DNA of 44,212 nucleotides from Caulobacter sp. (GTDB lineage Bacteria > Pseudomonadota > Alphaproteobacteria > Caulobacterales > Caulobacteraceae), in the NCBI GenBank assembly GCA_028291265.1, contig JAQGIK010000030.1:1-44212 (forward strand), written 5' to 3'. The translations under genes and the position numbers were made by a program. Under the pieces are notes generated by a model. That model searched no databases. It saw only the letters and a list, made by a program, of their open reading frames with translations, and was not told the origin of the DNA. Positions 9,865 to 20,800 of this stretch are shown piece after piece. How positions within the stretch are numbered: position 1 is the first letter of the stretch; each line of letters begins with the position of its first letter.

Positions 9865-11964
9865 TCAGAAGTTCACCGAGGCGCGGATGCCGACGCGGCG
9901 GCCGTCGCCCTGGATGGCCAGGTTGGTGGCCAGGAAGCCGAGGCCCGCCTTCACCAGCAGCGATTTGTCGATGTAGGCCTCGGTGTAGTCCTCGTCGAAC
10001 AGGTTGGTGGCGAACAGGGCGACGTTGACGTCGCCGTGGACCAGGGTCAGCGAGGTGTTGACCAGGGTGTAGGCTTCCAGGACCGGCACGTCGGTGCTGG
10101 CCAGGGTCGAACCGATACGGTCGCCCTTGCCGATCAGGGTGGCGTCGAAGCGCAGGTCGTCGGACCCGATCGGCACGGTGTAGCTGCCGGTGACGTAGTA
10201 GTTCCAGTCGGGCAGGAAAAGCAGGCGGTCGCTGGCCAGGGTCATGCCGGTGGTGTCGGTGTAGGCGCTGTCGTCGGTGATGCGGGCGTGCAGCCAGGTG
10301 GCGCCGGCGGTGACCGTGAAGTTGTCGGTGGCGCGCCAGCGGCCTTCCAGCTCAAGGCCGTAGCTCTTCACGTCGCCACTGTTGAGGTTGATGGCCACGA
10401 AGCCGACGCCGACGGTCTTCGGCGCCAGGGAGTTCTGGCCGATGTAGTCTTTGTAATCATTATAGAAAATGGCGGCGTCGAGCGAGAGCTTGCGGTCCGG
10501 GGTCGAGAGTTTGGTCCCGACCTCGTAGGTCCAGACCGAGTCGCCCTTGTAGATCGGGTTCGGCGCGCCGGCCCCGTTCGAGCCGCCGCCCCGGAAGCCG
10601 CGGCTGACCGAGGCGTAGGTCATGACGTCGTCATTCCAGTGCTTGGTGATCGTCAGGCGGGGCTGCAGCTGGTTGGTTTCGTACTCGTTGGTGGCGTTGG
10701 TGGCGGTGACCAGCTGGTGGTCGAAGCGCAGGCCGCCGGTGATTTCGAGGCTGTCGTCGACGGTCCAGAAGGCGGTGGCGAACACGGCCTGCTGTTCGAT
10801 GTGCTGGGTGGCGACCGAGGTGCCGGTGATGCCGAACGGGACCAGGGTGGAGTCGTTGCCGTTGGTGGTTTCGTTGTCGTTGAAGAACACGCCGACCAGG
10901 GTCGAGACGCTGTCGCTCCATTCGGTGTCGGCGCGCAGTTCGGCGGTGTAGCTGTCGGCGTCGTTGTGGCCCTTGCTGACGCGGACGAAGTCGACCGGGC
11001 TGAAGTCGCCGTCGCCGGCCGCTTCGCCTTCCTTGCGGTCATAGGCGGCGATGGCCGTGACCTTGGTATTGCCGATGTCGAACACGCCCTTGGTGTTGAA
11101 ACCGCGGTACTCGTAGGTGGCGATGCTGTTGAGGTTCAGGGTCGTGTCGCGGCTGTGGTCCTTGGGACCGACGACGTTGACGTAGGGGGTCTGGCCGCCC
11201 ATCACGCGGTCGAAGTAGGCGCTGGTGGTGATCACGGCGTTGTCGGAGACTTCCCAGCGCAGGGCGCCGTTGACCGACTGCTGTTCCAGCGGGCTGGAGT
11301 GGCCGCCGGCCAGGGCGTTGTCGGAGAAGCCGTCCTGGGTGTGGTAGCTGGCGGCGATGCGGCCCTGCAGCCGGCCTTCGATGATCGGGCCCGAAAGGCT
11401 GGCGGCGACCGAGCCGAAATTGTCAGGAGCGGCCCAGGCGCCGCTGATGCGGGCGCGGTAGTCGTCGGACGGCTGGCGGGTGACGACGCTGATGGCGCCG
11501 CCCAGCGTGTTGTTGCCGAACAGGGTGCCTTGCGGGCCGCGCAGCACCTCGATGCGCTCGACGTCGAGCAGCGGGCTGTTCAGGTAGCTGGTGTTGGCCT
11601 GGTAGATGCCATCGATGAAGATGCCGACGCCGGGCTGGACGCTGTCGATCAGGGTGGTGCCGATGCCGCGGATCGAGATGAAGGCGCGACCGACGGCGTC
11701 GCTGTTGATGGTCAGGCCGGGGGAGAAGGCGGCGATGTCCTTGAGGACGTAGATCTGCTCGCGCTCGAGCGTGTCGGCGCCGACGGCGGTGACCGCGATC
11801 GGGATGTCCTTCAGGTTCTCTTCGCGCTTGCGGGCGGTGACGATCACCTCGCCGACATCGGTCGAGTCGGCGGCGGCGGCCGGGACGTCCTGGGCGAAGA
11901 CGGCCGTGCCCGAGAGCAGGGCCGAGGCGGCGACGCCGGCGGCGAGGAGAGTGGTGAAGCGCAT
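9865..11964 (-). CDS. TonB-dependent outer-membrane receptor
   Basis: A 699-residue receptor for energy-driven uptake across the outer membrane. Seen: a signal peptide of about 24 residues ending AVFA, a TonB box near residues 37-49 (VGEVIVTARKREE), a plug with GVGIFIDGIYQ and VERIEVLRGPQGTLFGNNTLGGAI, a beta-barrel rich in alternating aromatic/polar strands, and a terminal phenylalanine (ASVNF) for barrel assembly. AGGGGA lies before the ATG. The plug resembles the large FyuA-like group that alphaproteobacteria use for siderophores and also for organic substrates. Here it leads an operon with a dehydrogenase and an esterase, so an organic ester or lactone is a likelier cargo than iron (inference). 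Confidence 0.95.
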   Translation of the reverse strand: MRFTTLLAAGVAASALLSGTAVFAQDVPAAAADSTDVGEVIVTARKREENLKDIPIAVTAVGADTLEREQIYVLKDIAAFSPGLTINSDAVGRAFISIRGIGTTLIDSVQPGVGIFIDGIYQANTSYLNSPLLDVERIEVLRGPQGTLFGNNTLGGAISVVTRQPSDDYRARISGAWAAPDNFGSVAASLSGPIIEGRLQGRIAASYHTQDGFSDNALAGGHSSPLEQQSVNGALRWEVSDNAVITTSAYFDRVMGGQTPYVNVVGPKDHSRDTTLNLNSIATYEYRGFNTKGVFDIGNTKVTAIAAYDRKEGEAAGDGDFSPVDFVRVSKGHNDADSYTAELRADTEWSDSVSTLVGVFFNDNETTNGNDSTLVPFGITGTSVATQHIEQQAVFATAFWTVDDSLEITGGLRFDHQLVTATNATNEYETNQLQPRLTITKHWNDDVMTYASVSRGFRGGGSNGAGAPNPIYKGDSVWTYEVGTKLSTPDRKLSLDAAIFYNDYKDYIGQNSLAPKTVGVGFVAINLNSGDVKSYGLELEGRWRATDNFTVTAGATWLHARITDDSAYTDTTGMTLASDRLLFLPDWNYYVTGSYTVPIGSDDLRFDATLIGKGDRIGSTLASTDVPVLEAYTLVNTSLTLVHGDVNVALFATNLFDEDYTEAYIDKSLLVKAGLGFLATNLAIQGDGRRVGIRASVNF

Positions 11965-12032
11965 GAGGTTTCCCCTGGGTGTATGCGCCGGGATAGCCCC
12001 GGTCTGTATCAGGGGACGCTAGAGAAAGCCTG

Positions 12033-12047
12033 ACCTATCTGAAAGGT
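12033..12047. promoter_or_regulatory. Single operator upstream of the TonB receptor
   Basis: acctatctgaaaggt fits the same ACCTNTCNGANAGGT pattern as the paired elements at 7471-7508 and shares 14 of 15 bases with the left one. It lies about 70 bp before the receptor ATG and 46 bp after the SDR stop, in the only sizeable gap between the SDR and the receptor. This implies a separate promoter for the receptor unit under the same regulator. Confidence 0.65.
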
Positions 12048-12093
12048 CTGGGGCTGTGCCGATCCGCAGGCGGAGTTGGCAGAGGCGTCAAAA

Positions 12094-12867
12094 CTACCAG
12101 CAGCTATAGCCGCCGTCGGTGAGGACGATGGAGCCGGTCATCAGGCTGGCGGCGTCGGAGGCCAGGAACAGGATGACGGCCGCCACCTCTTCGGGTTCGC
12201 CGAGACGCGCCTGGGGCGTCGAGTCGATCCAGCGCCGGTACATCGGCGCCTCCTTGTCGGCGAAGGCGTTGAGGGGCGTCGAGATGTAGGTCGGGGCCAC
12301 GGCGTTGACCCGCACGCCGCGCGCGCCCCATTCGGCGGCCAGCGACTTGGTCAGGTGGTGCACGGCGGCCTTGGAGGCGTTGTAGTGAGCCTGGCCCTGG
12401 GGGCGGTTGACGATGAAGCCGCTCATCGAGCCGACGTTGACGATGCTGCCGGCGCCTTGGGCCAGCATCTGTTTGCCGAACTCGCGGGCGCACCAGAAGG
12501 TGCCGTTGAGGTTGACGTCGATCACCTTGCGCCAGCGGTCGTCCTCCATGGCCTCGGCGTCGATCTCGCTGAGGGCGATGCCGGCGTTGTTGACCAGAAT
12601 GTCGACGCGGCCGTGGCGGGCGACGACCTGGGCGACGACCGAGGCGACGGCGGCGGAATCGGTGACGTCGAGGATCAGGCCTTCGACGGCGTAACCCTTG
12701 GCGGCCATGGCGGCGATGGCGGCGTCGATGGCCTCCTGCTTCAGGTCGCCGAACACCACCTTGGCGCCGGCTTCGGCCAGGGCCTCGACGGTGCAGAGGC
12801 CGATGCCGCTGGCCCCGCCGGTGACGAAGGCCACGCGGCCGGGAAGCTGGAAGCGCTGCAGATACAT
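12094..12867 (-). CDS. SDR-family NAD(P)-dependent oxidoreductase
   Basis: A 257-residue classical short-chain dehydrogenase. Seen: nucleotide motif TGGASGIG (16-23), Asp41 after the second strand (favouring NAD over NADP), NNAG (93-96), catalytic Ser147 in VGSMSG, and Tyr162/Lys166 in YNASK. It also has the typical C-terminal TGSIVLTDGGYS. The chosen ATG at 12867 gives a normal family start; the frame continues upstream only as a shadow of the carboxylesterase. It follows the carboxylesterase by 19 bp, so the two form one unit. It would oxidise an alcohol, probably one released by the esterase (inference). Confidence 0.94.
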   Translation of the reverse strand: MYLQRFQLPGRVAFVTGGASGIGLCTVEALAEAGAKVVFGDLKQEAIDAAIAAMAAKGYAVEGLILDVTDSAAVASVVAQVVARHGRVDILVNNAGIALSEIDAEAMEDDRWRKVIDVNLNGTFWCAREFGKQMLAQGAGSIVNVGSMSGFIVNRPQGQAHYNASKAAVHHLTKSLAAEWGARGVRVNAVAPTYISTPLNAFADKEAPMYRRWIDSTPQARLGEPEEVAAVILFLASDAASLMTGSIVLTDGGYSCW

Positions 12868-12886
12868 GGGCCTTGGCCGCCTGTCT

Positions 12887-14395
12887 TTACGGCCGCCAGT
12901 GGCGGGCGGCCGGCATGTCGGGATCGGTGATGGTCTCGCCCTTTTCGAGGCGATGCACCTGGCGGCTCGTCGCATCGTATGGCGGCCAGGGCAAGCCCCG
13001 GCCCTTGGCGAAATCGGCCCAGATCGTGTGGATGCGCATTGCCAGGTCCTGAGGCGGATTGGGGCCGGCGAAGCCCTTCGGGCCGGTGGCGCAGGCCAGG
13101 GTGTTGAACACGAACGGCACCTCCAGCGCATGGCAGGCGCCGAGCGCCCCGTCGAAGGCCGGCGAGCGCCAGTCGAACTCGTAGAAGTGGGTCTGGCCCT
13201 GGTGCGTCCGGGCGAAAACGCGGGCGGGCCAGCGGAAGACCAGATCGTGCATGGCCTCGCTGAGCATGTCGCCGGCCTTCACCTTGCGGTCGTCGTAGCC
13301 GTAGTCCTGGAGGATGGCCTTGGCGCCCCGGATCGAACGGCTGACCATGTACCAAGCCAGCCAGCGGTTGATGTTCTTCCGCACGCCGGTCGGGACGAAG
13401 TAGACGTTCATCTCCTCGCGATTGGTGCCGATGAGAATCTCGATGTCTTTCGCCGCGCCATTTGCCAGGGCGACCAGCGGGTGCTCCGGGAGCACATCGT
13501 CGCCGTAGACGGGCAGGAAGCGGGACAGGCCGAAGGCGGGCTCGCGGCCCTGCTCGTCGCGCAGGTTGAGCTGCACGGTCGGCATCTGGACCTTGTCGGC
13601 CCACGGCAGGGTCCGCTCGGCGGTCTTGCTCCTGAAGCCCTCGACCGTGGCCGGCACGCCCATCATGCGGGCGACCTTGCGGGCCAGGCGGTGGCTGATC
13701 TCGACCGGGCGGACCATCGAGCCGTGGCCGCTCTGGATGATGGCCCGCTTGAACAGCCCCTTGGCCAGCGGCGAGGCGACGAGATCGCCGATCGACATGG
13801 CCCCGGCGCTCTCGCCGAAGACGGTGACGTTGGCCGGGTCGCCCCCGAAGGCGGCGATGTTGGTCTTCACCCACTCGAGGGCGAAGATCTGGTCGCGCAG
13901 GCCGAGGTTGGTGATGCCGCCCGGGATGGCCATGAAGCCGTCGACGCCCATGCGGTAGTTGATGCTGACCAGCACCACGCCGTTGTTCGCGAACGAGGTC
14001 CCGTCCTGCACCGGGGTGTGCCCGCTGCCGGCGACGAAGCCGCCGCCGTGGATCCAGACCATGACCGGCAGGCCCTGAGCGCCGTCGGGGGTCCAGACGT
14101 TGAGGTTCAGCCAGTCGTCGCCGGGGCGGACGCCCTCGCCGATCAGCGGCGCCAGGTCCAGCGCATCGAACGGCCGCAGGGTCTGCGGATAGGTCGGGCC
14201 CGGCGCGCCTGCGTCGCGCGGTTCGCTCCAGACCTGCGGCTTCTGCGGCTTGGCGAAACGAAGCTCGCCGACCGGCGGCGCCGCGTAGGGCACGCCCAGG
14301 AAGCTGTTGACGCCATCGGCGCTGACGCCGCGCAACGGACCGCTGTCGGTCGTGACGATCGGCTGGGTCATGAGGGGGGAGGTTCCATCGGCCAT
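12887..14395 (-). CDS. Type B carboxylesterase
   Basis: A 502-residue carboxylesterase of the acetylcholinesterase/lipase superfamily. Seen: FLGVPYAAPPVGELRF near 32-47, HGGGF (116-120, oxyanion hole), the nucleophile elbow FGESAGA with Ser196, then NREEMN and a late ACHALEVPFVF segment carrying the presumed catalytic His. No signal peptide is evident, so it may be cytosolic. A second in-frame ATG nine codons in (14371) is an alternative start; neither has a clear ribosome-binding site. It leads a two-gene unit with the SDR. It is the third hydrolase type in the island besides the SGNH and HSL enzymes. Confidence 0.93.
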   Translation of the reverse strand: MADGTSPLMTQPIVTTDSGPLRGVSADGVNSFLGVPYAAPPVGELRFAKPQKPQVWSEPRDAGAPGPTYPQTLRPFDALDLAPLIGEGVRPGDDWLNLNVWTPDGAQGLPVMVWIHGGGFVAGSGHTPVQDGTSFANNGVVLVSINYRMGVDGFMAIPGGITNLGLRDQIFALEWVKTNIAAFGGDPANVTVFGESAGAMSIGDLVASPLAKGLFKRAIIQSGHGSMVRPVEISHRLARKVARMMGVPATVEGFRSKTAERTLPWADKVQMPTVQLNLRDEQGREPAFGLSRFLPVYGDDVLPEHPLVALANGAAKDIEILIGTNREEMNVYFVPTGVRKNINRWLAWYMVSRSIRGAKAILQDYGYDDRKVKAGDMLSEAMHDLVFRWPARVFARTHQGQTHFYEFDWRSPAFDGALGACHALEVPFVFNTLACATGPKGFAGPNPPQDLAMRIHTIWADFAKGRGLPWPPYDATSRQVHRLEKGETITDPDMPAARHWRP

Positions 14396-14473
14396 GCGGC
14401 GTCTATACGCCCGTCAAGCTGATCAGCCCCTCCCCGCCTGTGTGCTGGACGGCAGGAATGGCTTGCCCGAGAG

Positions 14474-14507
14474 CCTGTCCCGCCGCCCCAAATCCCGGCG
14501 GGACAGG
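14474..14507 (-). terminator. Strong 12-bp hairpin after the giant gene
   Basis: cctgtcccgccg (14474-14485) and cggcgggacagg (14496-14507) are a perfect 12-bp inverted repeat with a 10-nt loop, 11 nt past the giant gene's stop codon. No T-run follows on either strand. It probably ends or stabilises the giant transcript. Confidence 0.55.
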
Positions 14508-14517
14508 TCCCCCGCGC

Positions 14518-14811
14518 CTAGAGGATGAAGCCACTCGCGTTCGAGATCTGGCCGGTGAAGGTCAGGGCGAAGTCCGAAACGCCGTCGCCGTTGTTGTCGA
14601 GATTCAGGGTCGTGACCTTGGTCACCGTGCTGTAGGTCAGCACCGCCTGCCCCGCGTGGCCGGTGAAGGCCGCCGCCCAGGCGAAGCCCTGGTTGCCGCC
14701 GAGACCCGTGTTGGCGTCGATGGCGCTGAGGTCGACGGTATCCAGCGCGCCATTGAAGTCGGTGATCCGGTCCGCACCCCCCGGTGCGGAGTCCGTGATC
14801 GCAGTGAACAC
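14518..14811 (-). other. Serralysin-type C-terminal domain, type I secretion signal
   Basis: The last 97 residues carry the pattern of the peptidase M10 C-terminal family: DRITDFNGALDTVDLSAIDA, then an AAFTGHAGQAVLTY strand and LDNNGDGVSDFALTFTG. The uncleaved type I export signal should lie at the extreme C-terminus. Confidence 0.75.
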
Positions 14812-17800
14812 GAACCGGTCCGAACCCGAACCGCCGGTCATGGTGTCGAGCCCGATCCCACCGATCAGAACATCGTCACCGTCCCCACCGAGCATGCGGT
14901 CGTCGCCCGCATCGCCCCAGAGGCTGTCGTTTCCGGCGTCGCCGTTGAGGGTGTCGGCGTCGTCGCCGCCATGGACCTGATCGGCCCCGTCGCCGCCGTA
15001 GAGGCTGTCGAGACCGGCCCCGCCCCACAGGGTGTCGTCGCCCAGCTGGCCGAGGATGGTGTCGTTGCCGGCGTCGCCCCAGGCCTGGTCGGCGTCGTCG
15101 CCGCCGTAGATCTTGTCGGTCCCGTCGCCGCCGTAGAGCTTGTCGGCCCCGGCATCGCCCGACAGCTGGTCGTCGCCGGCGTCGCCGTGGAGGATGTCGG
15201 CGCCGATGCCGCCGTTGAGGTTGTCGAGGCCGTCGCCGCCGCCCAGGTCGTCATTGCCGTCGGCCCCGGTCAGCTTGTCGTCGCCGGCATCGCCGCGCAG
15301 GAAGTCGTTGCCGGTCCCGCCGTTGATGACGTCGTTGTCGTCGCCGCCGTACACCTTGTCGTCGCCGCCATCGCCGTTGAGCGTGTCGGCGCCGGCGTCG
15401 CCGAGGATCTGGTCGTTGTCGTCGCCGCCATAGGCGCGGTCGTTGCCGAGATTGCCGTAGATCTTGTCGGCCCCGGTCCCGCCGGTCAGGGTGTCGTCGC
15501 CGTCGAAGCCGGTCAGGGTGTCGTCGCCGGCGTCGCCGTACAGGAAGTCGCCATCGACGCCGCCGTTCAGCCGGTCGACGCCGTTGCCGCCGTAGAGACG
15601 GTCGATGCCGGCCTCGCCGTTCAGGGTGTCGTCGTCGTCGTCGCCGCGCATGGTGTCGCCGCCATTGCCGCCGGTGAGGACATCCTTGCCGGTCCCGCCG
15701 GCCATGGTGTCGTCGCCGTCGCCGCCGAACAGCTTGTCGTCGCCGGCGTCGCCGCTGAGGTTGTCGTTGTCGTTCTCGCCATAGAGGCTGTCGGCCCCGT
15801 CGCCGCCGATCAGCCGGTCGGCGCCGTCGCCGCCGTACAGGCGGTCGATGCCGGCCTCGCCGTTCAGCAGGTCGTTGCCGCCCATACCCTTGAGCACGTC
15901 GTCGCCGGCCCGGCCCAGCAGGGTGTCGCCGCCGACATTGCCGGTCAGATTGTCGGCGCCGGTCCCGCCGTAGAGGGTCATGCGGGCCACCACCTGCACC
16001 GTGGCGACGGCGACGTTGCTGGTCGCCAGGCCGTCGGTGACGGTGACCTGGATCAGCCGGTCGCCGAGCGGCGGGCTGGCGTTGATGCTGTTGAAGGTGA
16101 CCAGGTGCAGCGCCTGCTGGAAGGCGCTCTCGCTGGCCGGGCCGGTCAGGGTGAGGACGCCGGTGACGGTGTCATAGGCCGAGGCGGTGATGCCCAGCGC
16201 CGCCAGGGCCGCCGCATTGCCGATGCCCAGCCGGTCGCCCGAGGCGGGGTTGGTCAGCTTCAGGGTGGCGCTGGCCATGACCGCGTCGTCGGGATCGTCG
16301 ACGAGGACGTCGGCCGGGATGATGGCCACCGCCCCGGTGCTGTCGCCGAAGCCGACCACCGTGCCGGCGCCGCCGCGGCTGACCTGCAGGTCGAGGACCG
16401 GGGCGTCGTTGATGCCGTGAACGGTGATGTCGAGGCTGGCGGTGTCGGTGGCCCCGGCCATGTCGCGCACCGTGTAGGTGAAGCTGTCGGTCAGGGTCTG
16501 GCTGGCCCCCAGCGCCGCGACGGCGGCGTTGGCCCCGTTGACGACGTAGGTCCAGGTCCCGTTGGCGTTGAGCGTCAGGGTCCCGTACTGGCCGGCGAAG
16601 GCCGAGCCGACCGTGCCGCTGGCGACCGCGGAGACGGTCTTCGCATCGCCGCCGTCGACGTCGCTGTCGTTGGTCAGGACGTTGCCCGAGCCGTTGGGGC
16701 CGCCGTCGGTGGCGCTGCCGAGATCGTCGCCGGCGACCGGGGCGTCGTTGGCGCCCTGCAGGGTGATGGTCAGGGTGGTTGTGCTGGTGGCGCCGACGGC
16801 ATCGCGCATGGTGTAGGTGAAGGTTTCGGTCAGGGTATCGCCGGCCGTGCGCAGGGCGTTCACCGTCGCATTGGCGTTGTCGACCACGTAGCTGTAGCTG
16901 CCGTCGGCGTTCAGGGTCAGGGACCCGTAGGCGCCGGCCAGGGCCGAGCCCAGCGTGCCGACCGTGGCCCCGAACTGGACCTGGGTGACCTCCTGGGTGT
17001 CGCCGGCGTCGTCGTCGGTGTCGTTGCCGAGGACGTTGCCGGACGGGTTCGAGCCGGCGGCGACCCCGGCCTCGACCGCCGTGGCCACGTCGGCGACGGC
17101 AACCGGCGCCTCGTTGGCCCCGAAGACGGTGATGGTCAGGACGGCCGTGTCGGTCGCGCCGGCCGTGTCGCTCATCGTGTAGGTGAAGGTCTCGGTCAGG
17201 CTGTCGGTCGGCCCCAGCGCCAGCACCGCCGGATCGCTCTCGTCGGTGACATAGCGGTAGGAGCCGTCGGCCTGCAGGGTCAGCGTGCCGTGCTGGCCGA
17301 CGAGGCCGGTCCCGACCGCGCCGCCGCTAAGCGCGGTGACGGTCTTGGCGTCGCCGCCGTCGACGTCGGCGTCGTTGGTCAGCACGTTGCCGACCGCGTC
17401 GACGGGCACGCCATTGCCGTCCTTGCTGGCGGCGCCGGCGTCGTCACCGGCGATCGGCGCGTCGTTGGCGCCGTGGACGGCGATGGTCAGGCTGGCCGTG
17501 CTGGTCGCCCCGGCCGCGTCGGTCACCGTGTAGGTGAAGCTGTCGGACAGGGTGTCGCCGCTGGCGCGCAGGGCGTTAACCGCCGCATTGCCGTTGTCGA
17601 CGACATAGCTGTAACCGCCATCGGCATTGAGCGTCAGCAGGCCGTACTGGCCGGCCAAGGCCGAGCCGGGCGGACCGGCGTTGACGGCCGTGACGGTGCG
17701 GCTGTCGCCGCTGTCGACGTCGGTGTCGTTGGTCAGCACGTTGCCGCTGGCGCCGGAGCCCGCCGCCACGCCGGCCTCGGTCGCCGAGCCCGCGTCGTTG

Positions 17801-20800
17801 ACCCCGGCCGGGGCGTCGTTGGCGCCGTGGACGGTGATGGTCAGGGTCGTACTGCTGGTCGCCCCGGCGGTGTCGGTCACCGTGTAGGTGAAGACGTCGG
17901 TCAGGGTGTCGCCGCTGGTCCGCAGGGCGTTGACCGCCGCATTGGCGTTGTCGACGGCGTAGCTGTAGGTCCCGTTGGCGTTCAGAGTCAGCGATCCGTA
18001 AGCGCCGGCCGAGGCCGAACCCACCATACCGCCGCTGAGGGCGGAGACGGCCTTGCTGTCGCCGCCGTCCACGTCGGTGTCGTTGGTCAGCACGTTACCG
18101 CTGGCCCCGGAGCCCGCCGCCGTGCCGGCCTCGGTCGCCGAGCCGATGTCGGCCACCGCCACCGGGGCGTCGTTGGCCCCCCGGACAGTGATGGTCAGGG
18201 TCGCGCTGCTGGTCGCCCCGGCCGTGTCGCGCACCGTATAGGTGAAGGTCTCGGTCAGGGTCTGGGCGGCCGTGCGCAGGGCCTGAACCGTGCTGTTGGC
18301 GTTGTCGATGGCGTAGCTGTAGCTGCCGTCGGCGTTGAGCGTCAGGCTGCCGTAGGCGCCGGCCAGGGCCGAGCCGACCGTGCCGCCGCTGAGCGCCGAA
18401 ACGGTCTTGCCAACGCCGGAGTCGACGTCGGTGTCGTTGGTCAGCACGTTGCCGGTGGCATTGGAGCCCGCGGCCGCGCCGGCCTCGACCGCCGTGCCGG
18501 TGTCGGCGACGGCGACCGGGGCGTCGTTGGCGCCGTGGACAGTGATGGTCAGGGTCGTCGAGCTGGTCGCCCCGGCGGTGTCGGTCACCGTGTAGGTGAA
18601 GACGTCGGTCAGAGTGTCCGAGGCCTGACGCAGGGCGTTGACCGCCGCGTTGGCGTTGTCGACGGCGTAGCTGTAGGTCCCGTTGGCGTTCAGGGTCAGC
18701 GCCCCGTACGTCCCGTTCAGGGCCGAGCCCACCGTGCCGCCGCTGAGCGCGGAGACGGTCTTGCCGTCGGCCGCGTCGACGTCGGTGTCATTGGTCAGGA
18801 CGTTGCCCGTGGCGTTCGAGCCCGCCGCCACGCCGGCTTCCGTCGCGCTGCCGGTGTCGGCGACGGCGACCGGGGCGTCGTTGGCGCCCTGGATGGTCAG
18901 GGTCAGGGTCGTCGAGCTGCTGGCGCCGGCCGTGTCGCTGACCGTGTAGGTGAAGCTGTCGCTCAGCGTCTGGCCGGCCGTGCGTAGAGCCTGAACCGCC
19001 GCGTTGGCGTTGTCGGCGGCGTAGCTGTAGCTGCCGTCGGCGTTCAGGGTCAGGCTGCCGTAGGTCCCGGCCAGGGCCGAGCCGACGGTGCCGCCGGTCA
19101 GGCCGGTGACGGTCTTGGCGTCGCCCGCATCGACGTCGGTGTCGTTGGTCAGCACGTTGCCGACGGCGTTGGAGCCGGCGATGACGCCCGCTTCTACCGC
19201 CGTGCCGGCATCGACGACCGCAACCGGGGCGTCGTTGCCGCCCTGAATGGTGATGGTCAGCGTCGTCGTGCTGGTCGCGCCGGCCGTGTCGCGCATGGTG
19301 TAGGTGAAGACCTCGGTCAGGGTGTCCGAAGCCGTGCGCAGGGCGTTCACCGCCGCGTCGCTGTTGTCGATGGCGTAGCTGTAGCTGCCGTCGGCGTTGA
19401 GGGTCAGGCTGCCGTAGTCGCCGGCCAGGGCCGAGCCGAGCGTGCCGGTCGTCGCCCCGAACTTCACCAGGGTGACCGTCTGGCTGTCGCCGGTATCCTC
19501 GTCGGTGTCGTTGGCCAGGACGTTGCCGACCGCGTTCGAACCGGCAGCGACGCCGGCCTCGACGGCCGTGCCAACATCGGCGACCGCGACCGGCGTCTCG
19601 TTGGCGCCGAAGACGGTGATGGTCAGGACGGCGGTATCCGTCGCCCCCGCGGTGTCGGTCATCGTGTAGGTGAAGGTCTCGGAGATGCTGTCGGTGGGCC
19701 CAAGCGCCACCACCGCCGGGTCGAGTTCGTCGATGACATAACCGTAGGAACCGTCGGCGTTCAGCGTCAGGGTTCCGTACTGGCCGGCCAGGGCCGAGCC
19801 GACCGTGCCGCCGCTCAGGGCCGTGACGGTCTTCGTATCGCCGCTGTCCACGTCGGTGTCGTTGTCGAGGACGTTGCCGGCCGCGTCGTTGGCCGGGCCG
19901 CCGTCGACGCCGAGGCTGGCGAAGCCGGCGTCGTCCACCGCCACCGGGGCGTCGTTGGCCCCCTGGACGGTGATGGTCAGGGTGGCCGTGCTGGTCGCGC
20001 CGGCGGTGTCGCGCACCGTGTAGGTGAAGCTGTCGGTCAGGGTGTCGGAGGCCGTCCGCAGGGCCTGGACCGTCGCATTGGCGTTGTCGACGGCGTAGCT
20101 GTAGGTCCCGTTCGCGTTGAGGGTCAGCGACCCGTAGGCGCCGGCCAGGGCCGTCCCCACCGCGCCGCCCGACAGGGCCGAGACGGTCTTGGTATCGCCG
20201 GCGTCCACATCCGTATCGTTGGTGAGCACGTTGCCGCTGGCGTTGGAGCCGGCCGCCGTCCCGGCCTCGACCGCCGTGCCGGTGTCAGCCACCGCCACCG
20301 GGGCGTCGTTGGCGCCCTGGACGGTGATCGTCACCGTCGCCGTGCTGGTCGCCCCGGCGGTGTCGCGCACCGTGTAGGTGAAGACGTCGCTCAGGGTCTG
20401 GGCCGCCGTGCGCAGGGCCTGGACCGTGCTGTTGGCGTTGTCGACGGCGTAGCTGTAGCTGCCGTCGGCGTTGAGGGTGAGGCTGCCGTAGGTTCCGGCC
20501 TGGGCCGAACCTACCGTGCCGCCGCTGATCGCGGAGACCGTCTTGCTGTCGCCGCCGTCGACGTCCGTGTCGTTGGTCAGCACGTTGCCGGTGGCGTTGG
20601 AACCGGCCACGACGCCGGCCTCAACGGCCGTGCCGGTGTCGTTGACGCCGACCGGGGCGTCATTGGCGCCCTGGATGGTGACCGTCAGGGTGCTGGCGCT
20701 GGTCGCGCCGGCGGTATCCCGCATGGTGTAGCCGAAGGTGTCGGTGAGGGTCTCGCCGGCCGTGCGCAGGGCCTGGACGGTGGCGTTGGCGTTGTCGACA

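Noticed and set aside
8584..12033. A 1,149-codon plus-strand frame over the dehydrogenase and TonB receptor
   Set aside because: No domain is recognisable, and both minus-strand genes show complete family motifs.
12868..13131. N-terminal extension of the SDR
   Set aside because: It overlaps the carboxylesterase and resembles antisense sequence; the ATG at 12867 gives the standard SDR start.
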